64,000 bases of DNA from Fusobacterium_C necrophorum_A (GTDB lineage Bacteria; Fusobacteriota; Fusobacteriia; Fusobacteriales; Fusobacteriaceae). The translations under genes and the position numbers were made by a program. The stretch spans positions 1 through 64,000 of the forward strand of contig NZ_SBAP01000013.1 in assembly GCF_004134945.1 (NCBI RefSeq), in the 5' to 3' direction. Positions 60,857-64,000 of this stretch are shown here, one piece after another; the first letter of the stretch is position 1; each line of letters opens with the position of its first letter. The notes beneath the pieces were generated by a model. The model saw nothing but the letters and a program-made list of their open reading frames with translations, made no database searches and was not told the origin of the DNA.

Positions 60857-62068
60857 CTATTTCTTGTTATTTCGTAAAAGACTTTCAATTTTAATTCCAA
60901 GTCCGAAAAGGTTAATAAATCCTTCCGCATCCTTTTGATGATAGACCTCGTCTTTTTCAAAGGTGGAGAAAGCTTCGGAATACAAAGAATAAGGGGAGGA
61001 ACTTCCCGCCAAAAGAATATTTCCTTTATACAATTTTAAAGTAACTTCTCCCGTCACATATTCCTGGGTGACTTCTACAAAGGCGGAGAGTGCTTTTCGA
61101 AGTCGGGTAAACCATTGACCGTTGTAAACCAATTTGGCAAAGAGAAAAGAAAGCTCTATTTTTTTATGGAAAGTTTCTCGATCCAAACAAAGTCGTTCCA
61201 ACTCTTCATGAGCAAAATAGAGCGCGGTACCTCCGGGAGTTTCATACACACCGCGAGATTTCATTCCTACCAGTCTATTTTCCACCATATCAATACAACC
61301 GATTCCATGTTTTCCACAAATGGTATTCAATTTCTGAAGCAAAGAAATTCCGTCCATTTTCTCTCCGTTCAGACTGACAGGAATTCCCTGTTGAAATCCG
61401 ATGCGAAGATATTCCGGCTCCTCGGGAGTGTGTTCCAAAGGGGAAATGAATTTTAGAAAATTGGAATAATTTGGTTCTTTTTCCGGTTGTTCCAATTCGT
61501 TTCCCTCATGGCTGATATGAAACAGATTTTCATCTTGGCTGTAAGAATGTTTTTTAGAGGGGAAGGGTAAATCAATCCCATGCTTTTCCAAATAAGCAAT
61601 TTCGTCACTACGAGATTGCAGATTCCAAATTCTCCAAGGAGCAATGATTTTCATTTCGGGAGCAAGAGCTTTGATTCCCAATTCAAAACGTACTTGATCA
61701 TTTCCTTTCCCTGTGGCACCATGTGCAATATAGTCCGCTTTTTCCTGTTTCGCAATTTCCACCAGAGCTTTTGCAATGACAGGTCTTGCGGTAGAAGTTC
61801 CCAAGAGATATTTATTTTCATATTTTGCTCCTGCCTGTAAGGTAGGAAACAGATATTCTTCTACAAATTCTTTCTTTTTGTCCACATGATAAAATTTAGA
61901 AGCTCCGATTTTATAGGCTCTTTCCTCCACTTGTTGAAAATTTTCCTGTTGTCCTACATCGACAGCGACACAGATTACCTCCGCTTGATAATGTTCTTGT
62001 AACCAAGGGACGATGACAGAGGTGTCAAGTCCCCCCGAATATGCCAACACAATTTTTTCTTTTTTCAT
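60857..62068 (-). CDS. argG: Argininosuccinate synthase
   Basis: A 403-residue ATP-dependent enzyme joining citrulline and aspartate. The PP-loop AYSGGLDTSV is at residues about 9-18, HGATGKGNDQVRFE near 115 and the C-terminal helix for tetramer formation near the end. The frame runs 16 codons further up, but AAGGAG lies before the ATG at 62068. With argH it allows citrulline to be turned into arginine; no other arginine synthesis gene is in the window, so recycling of imported or ornithine-derived citrulline is likely. Confidence 0.96.
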   Translation of the reverse strand: MKKEKIVLAYSGGLDTSVIVPWLQEHYQAEVICVAVDVGQQENFQQVEERAYKIGASKFYHVDKKKEFVEEYLFPTLQAGAKYENKYLLGTSTARPVIAKALVEIAKQEKADYIAHGATGKGNDQVRFELGIKALAPEMKIIAPWRIWNLQSRSDEIAYLEKHGIDLPFPSKKHSYSQDENLFHISHEGNELEQPEKEPNYSNFLKFISPLEHTPEEPEYLRIGFQQGIPVSLNGEKMDGISLLQKLNTICGKHGIGCIDMVENRLVGMKSRGVYETPGGTALYFAHEELERLCLDRETFHKKIELSFLFAKLVYNGQWFTRLRKALSAFVEVTQEYVTGEVTLKLYKGNILLAGSSSPYSLYSEAFSTFEKDEVYHQKDAEGFINLFGLGIKIESLLRNNKK

Positions 62069-62081
62069 AGATACTCTCCTT

Positions 62082-62807
62082 TTATTTTGTAAAATATTGT
62101 TGATATAGTTTGTCATAACTTCCGTCTTGTTTTAAACTTTCCAAGGCTTTGTCAATGTCCTTTAACAGAGAAACGTTGTCCTTATGCAAGGCAATGGCGT
62201 ATTCTTCCTTTCCGTCGGAGATTGCAAAAGTGGACAAACCGGGATTTTGTTTTACATATTGTTTGGCAGGCTCTTCATCTAAAATGACAGCAGACACTTT
62301 ATCGGCCTGTAGAGCCAAGATAGCGGCGGAAGCCGAGTTGAAACGTTCCACAGCATATTCGTGTTTGGAGCTGATAAAAACATCTCCCGTATATCCCAGA
62401 ACCACTCCGATTTTTTGTCCTTTCAATGCTTCCAAATCATGTTCTTTGTTTTCTTTGACCATGATATTTTGTTGCGAGATATAGTAGTTTTTTGTAAAAT
62501 TGACATGCTTTTTTCTCTCTTCCGTCGCTGTCATCCCCGCAATGACAACATCAATTTTTTTACTTTGCAAGGCGGGCAACAATCCGTCAAAATTCATACT
62601 TTTGATTTCCACTTTTTTTCCTATTTTTTCTCCAATTTGTTTCATCAACTCAATATCGAAACCTTTGATTTCTTCCCGCTCCATATATTCAAAGGGAGCA
62701 AATTCCGGATTGGTTCCGACGACGAGTGTGGCTTCTTCCTTTCCTTTTCCACAGGCAAAACACAGTAGACAACAGATAACAACGAAAATTCTTTTTTTCC
62801 ATTTCAT
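62082..62807 (-). CDS. Amino-acid ABC transporter binding lipoprotein, arginine-type
   Basis: A 241-residue type II periplasmic binding protein (family SBP_bac_3). The signal peptide ends FAC with lipidated Cys19. GTNPEFAPFEYMEREEIKGFDIELMKQIGEK is the typical N-terminal block of Arg/Lys/polar amino-acid binders, and VVIAGMTATEERKKHVNFT follows. It is the first gene of the operon with argG and argH, yet no permease or ATPase gene is near. Given the Arg-rich leader upstream, arginine, citrulline or ornithine is the likely ligand. AGGAGG lies five bases before the ATG. Confidence 0.9.
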   Translation of the reverse strand: MKWKKRIFVVICCLLCFACGKGKEEATLVVGTNPEFAPFEYMEREEIKGFDIELMKQIGEKIGKKVEIKSMNFDGLLPALQSKKIDVVIAGMTATEERKKHVNFTKNYYISQQNIMVKENKEHDLEALKGQKIGVVLGYTGDVFISSKHEYAVERFNSASAAILALQADKVSAVILDEEPAKQYVKQNPGLSTFAISDGKEEYAIALHKDNVSLLKDIDKALESLKQDGSYDKLYQQYFTK

Positions 62808-62830
62808 AAAAATTCCTCCTAAATTTTGAT

Positions 62831-62863
62831 ATAAAAAACCACTGACAAAAAGTCAATGGTTTT
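62831..62863 (-). terminator. Second leader terminator of the arg operon
   Basis: On the minus strand AACCATTGAC pairs with GTCAGTGGTT around TTTTT, followed by TTTTAT. It lies 24 bases before the binding-protein gene and after the first leader terminator. Confidence 0.88.
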
Positions 62864-62876
62864 GCATACGAGTAAC

Positions 62877-62905
62877 AAAAAACCGTAGTCCAAAAGAACT
62901 ACGGC
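62877..62905 (-). terminator. First leader terminator of the arg operon
   Basis: On the minus strand CCGTAGTTC pairs with GGACTACGG across TTTT, followed by TTTTTT. Its left arm (62900-62892) can alternatively pair with leader codons 7-10, see the attenuator finding. Confidence 0.92.
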
Positions 62906-62935
62906 TCTCTAATGTATTTACAGAAAACGCATAGA

Positions 62936-63013
62936 TTATTTTTGCACAGAAAAAGAACGCCTATTTGATTGAAATCTTTGCGAGTTCCTTTTCCTTAGTA
63001 CTGTCAATAACAT
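62936..63013 (-). CDS. Arginine-rich leader peptide of the argGH operon
   Basis: Twenty-five codons with GGAGG eight bases before the ATG. It starts MLLTVLRKRNSQRF and ends SFSVQK, with Arg at positions 7, 9, 13, 18 and 19 (AGG, AGG, AGA, AGG, CGT). It lies between the operon promoter and two tandem terminators, directly upstream of an arginine-type transporter protein and argGH. Such Arg density in a short leader is best explained by sensing of charged tRNA-Arg through ribosome stalling. It is not expected to have a function as a protein. Confidence 0.82.
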   Translation of the reverse strand: MLLTVLRKRNSQRFQSNRRSFSVQK

Positions 63014-63047
63014 ATGCTTTTCCTCCTTTGTTTCTTTATTATGTTGG

Positions 63048-63076
63048 AGTATAGCATAAGGAAAAAGCTTTGTCAA
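63048..63076 (-). promoter_or_regulatory. Promoter of the binding protein-argG-argH operon
   Basis: On the minus strand TTGACA (63076-63071), 17 bases, TATACT (63053-63048). Start near 63041, giving a leader of about 230 bases. Confidence 0.9.
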
Positions 63077-63095
63077 ATTTTTTTTGAATTTTTCA

Positions 63096-63124
63096 TTGCA
63101 CAGTTTTTTAAAACGTGTTAGGAT
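63096..63124 (+). promoter_or_regulatory. Promoter of the secreted-protein gene
   Basis: TTGCAC (63096-63101), 17 bases, TAGGAT (63119-63124); back to back with the arg operon promoter. Confidence 0.55.
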
Positions 63125-63156
63125 ATGAATATAATTGGAAAGAGGAGGACGGAAAC

Positions 63157-63804
63157 ATGAAAAAATTTACGACAAGTTTGGGAATTTTTTTTATCACATC
63201 TCTGCTTGCTTTTGCTGCAACTTCTTTAAAACCTGCAGAAGTACAGATGAAAGACGGAGTATTCATAAGTGAGAAAGGAGTTCCCCTACAAGGAGAATAT
63301 GAGATGAGAGAGAATTCGTATGACTCCAGTTTTGTATTTCAACAAGGAAAGTTGGCAAGTTTTTCCTTTGAAACCAGAAAAAATAAGGAAAATGATTTGG
63401 AAGTAGAGGGGAAGTTTACGACTCCTGAAATGTTTAAAGGAGAAATTTCTATTAAAAGTGAAGAAAAACCAAAGCAAGAGGAAAGGGTAAATAAAAAATT
63501 ATCCTTAGATGGAAACATAGAGGGAAAGGCTCTTCATCAGTTTGCAACAGAGGTATTGACAAAGTCAGCGACAAACTTAAAAATTCCTACGTTTAAAGTA
63601 GTGGAAGCTTGGAAGCTTCAAGATGGAAAACGAGAATTAGAGGAAGAAAAGACAGTGGAAGTGGAAAAAAAGGAAGCAAATAAGAATTATAGTATGTTCC
63701 AAAAAACAAAAACGGAAGAAGAACAAATTTTTTCCAAAGGAAAGTTGGTACATACTTCCAAGGGAAGTAGCAGCAGCTCTGAAATGAAGACGATGAAGAA
63801 ATAA
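63157..63804 (+). CDS. Secreted protein of unknown function
   Basis: A 215-residue protein with a clear signal peptide (MKKFTTSLGIFFITSLLAFA, cleavage expected after FAFA-type Ala near residue 20). The mature part is rich in Lys and Glu; it contains a stretch with MKDGVFISEKGVPLQGEYEM and ENSYDSSFVFQQGKLASFSFE that reads like the repeated toxin-antitoxin YwqK-like or MORN-type 'G-x-Y/F, Q-G-K-L' phrasing, but only weakly. It ends with SSSSSEMKTMKK. The frame is open 14 codons upstream, but GAGGAGG lies before the ATG at 63157. Its function cannot be told. Confidence 0.7.
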   Translation: MKKFTTSLGIFFITSLLAFAATSLKPAEVQMKDGVFISEKGVPLQGEYEMRENSYDSSFVFQQGKLASFSFETRKNKENDLEVEGKFTTPEMFKGEISIKSEEKPKQEERVNKKLSLDGNIEGKALHQFATEVLTKSATNLKIPTFKVVEAWKLQDGKRELEEEKTVEVEKKEANKNYSMFQKTKTEEEQIFSKGKLVHTSKGSSSSSEMKTMKK

Positions 63805-63848
63805 AAACGGAAAGAAAAGAAGGAAAAAGAAAATCAGTAAAATAAAAG

Positions 63849-63896
63849 GACTGCACTCGAAATCTTAGACATAAGATAGGGGTGCAGTTTTTTCTT
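63849..63896 (+). terminator. Terminator with the same two-stem design as that at 34591
   Basis: ACTGCAC pairs with GTGCAGT, an inner ATCTT/AAGAT stem surrounds AGACAT, and TTTTTT follows. Confidence 0.85.
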
Positions 63897-63923
63897 GCTT
63901 TCTTCTTTTTTCTTTCGTATACT
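63895..63923 (+). promoter_or_regulatory. Promoter of the pabA/trpG-like gene
   Basis: TTGCTT (63895-63900), 17 bases, TATACT (63918-63923). CTTTCGTAT (63912-63920) and ATACGAAAG (63935-63943) form a nine-base inverted repeat that covers part of the -10 box and the start region. Confidence 0.65.
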
Positions 63924-63957
63924 GAAAATAGAAAATACGAAAGCAAGGGAGAAGAAA

Positions 63958-64000
63958 ATGAGAACTTTATTGATTGATAACTATGATTCTTATACCTATA
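63958..64000 (+). CDS. Glutamine amidotransferase of anthranilate/aminodeoxychorismate synthase (start only)
   Basis: Fourteen codons are visible, MRTLLIDNYDSYTY, the N-terminal LLIDNYDS(Y/F)T signature of TrpG/PabA class I amidotransferases, which supply ammonia to make anthranilate or p-aminobenzoate precursors. AAGGGAG lies seven bases before the ATG. The gene runs off the window, so TrpG and PabA cannot be separated. In an organism with a tryptophanase and no visible trp genes, the folate role (PabA) is somewhat more likely. Confidence 0.8.
   Translation, partial: MRTLLIDNYDSYTY

Noticed and set aside
63115..63156. Earlier start for the secreted-protein gene
   Set aside because: The upstream ATG overlaps the -10 box and lacks a ribosome binding site; the signal peptide begins properly at 63157.
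1..64000. CRISPR array, prophage or intact insertion sequence
   Set aside because: No regular repeat-spacer pattern, phage structural gene or transposase frame was found in either strand.

Overview
The window looks like chromosomal DNA from a Fusobacterium, most likely the F. necrophorum / F. gonidiaformans group. Reasons: low-to-moderate GC with AT-rich spacers, a Gram-negative outer-membrane gene set (Lpt lipopolysaccharide export) combined with Firmicute-like RNA polymerase and ribosomal gene features, a tryptophanase locus, a DUF3798-type ABC transporter and a clostridial-type 2[4Fe-4S] ferredoxin. The species call is inference from gene content. No CRISPR array, prophage or intact insertion sequence was seen; the region is mostly core genome with several transport and amino-acid loci.

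Layout. 1-507: end of an EF-Tu gene, then a 535-base gene-free spacer. 1042-5059: YheO-like regulator divergent from a long tryptophanase-family gene and an SNF-type transporter that carries an in-frame amber stop. 5122-6810 (minus): proline symporter putP behind a long leader. 6854-8705: mgtC-corA. 8759-8845: tRNA-Leu. 9007-12831: TRAP transporter and a HAD phosphatase. 12913-24170: rpmG, tRNA-Trp, secE, nusG, rplKAJL, rpoBC. 24231-26861: yicC, gmk, rpoZ, apbE. 26929-28962: membrane pyrophosphatase. 29128-34582: DUF3798 ABC transporter. 34727-35892: peptidoglycan hydrolase and ferredoxin. 35956-47907: dus, mutS, giant LptC/LptA-like protein, lptB, alaS, ruvX, secDF. 47976-57956: alr, rlmI-like, cvpA, lptF, lptG, M16 protease, dut, rodA, rluA-like, NCS2 permease. 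58045-59429: EamA transporter and flavodoxin. 59480-63076 (minus): arginine-type binding protein, argG, argH behind a long leader. 63157-64000: secreted protein of unknown function and the start of pabA/trpG.

Most notable are two candidate ribosome-mediated attenuators. The putP leader encodes a 15-residue peptide with three Pro codons in its last seven, ending Pro-UGA, followed by four mutually exclusive pairing segments and an intrinsic terminator. The argGH-operon leader encodes a 25-residue peptide with five Arg codons followed by two tandem terminators. Both couple a transport or synthesis operon to the supply of its own amino acid. Also notable are face-to-face sigma70 promoters fully embedded in one 37-base dyad between the YheO-like regulator and the tryptophanase gene, a nonsense codon replacing a likely Trp codon in the adjacent transporter, a 797-residue Lpt bridge protein, and an L1-type autoregulatory hairpin before rplA.

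Promoters in this window are unusually legible: nearly all that I call have exactly 17 bases between -35 and -10 boxes. Everything here was read by eye from sequence; family names come from memory of motifs and no database search was run.
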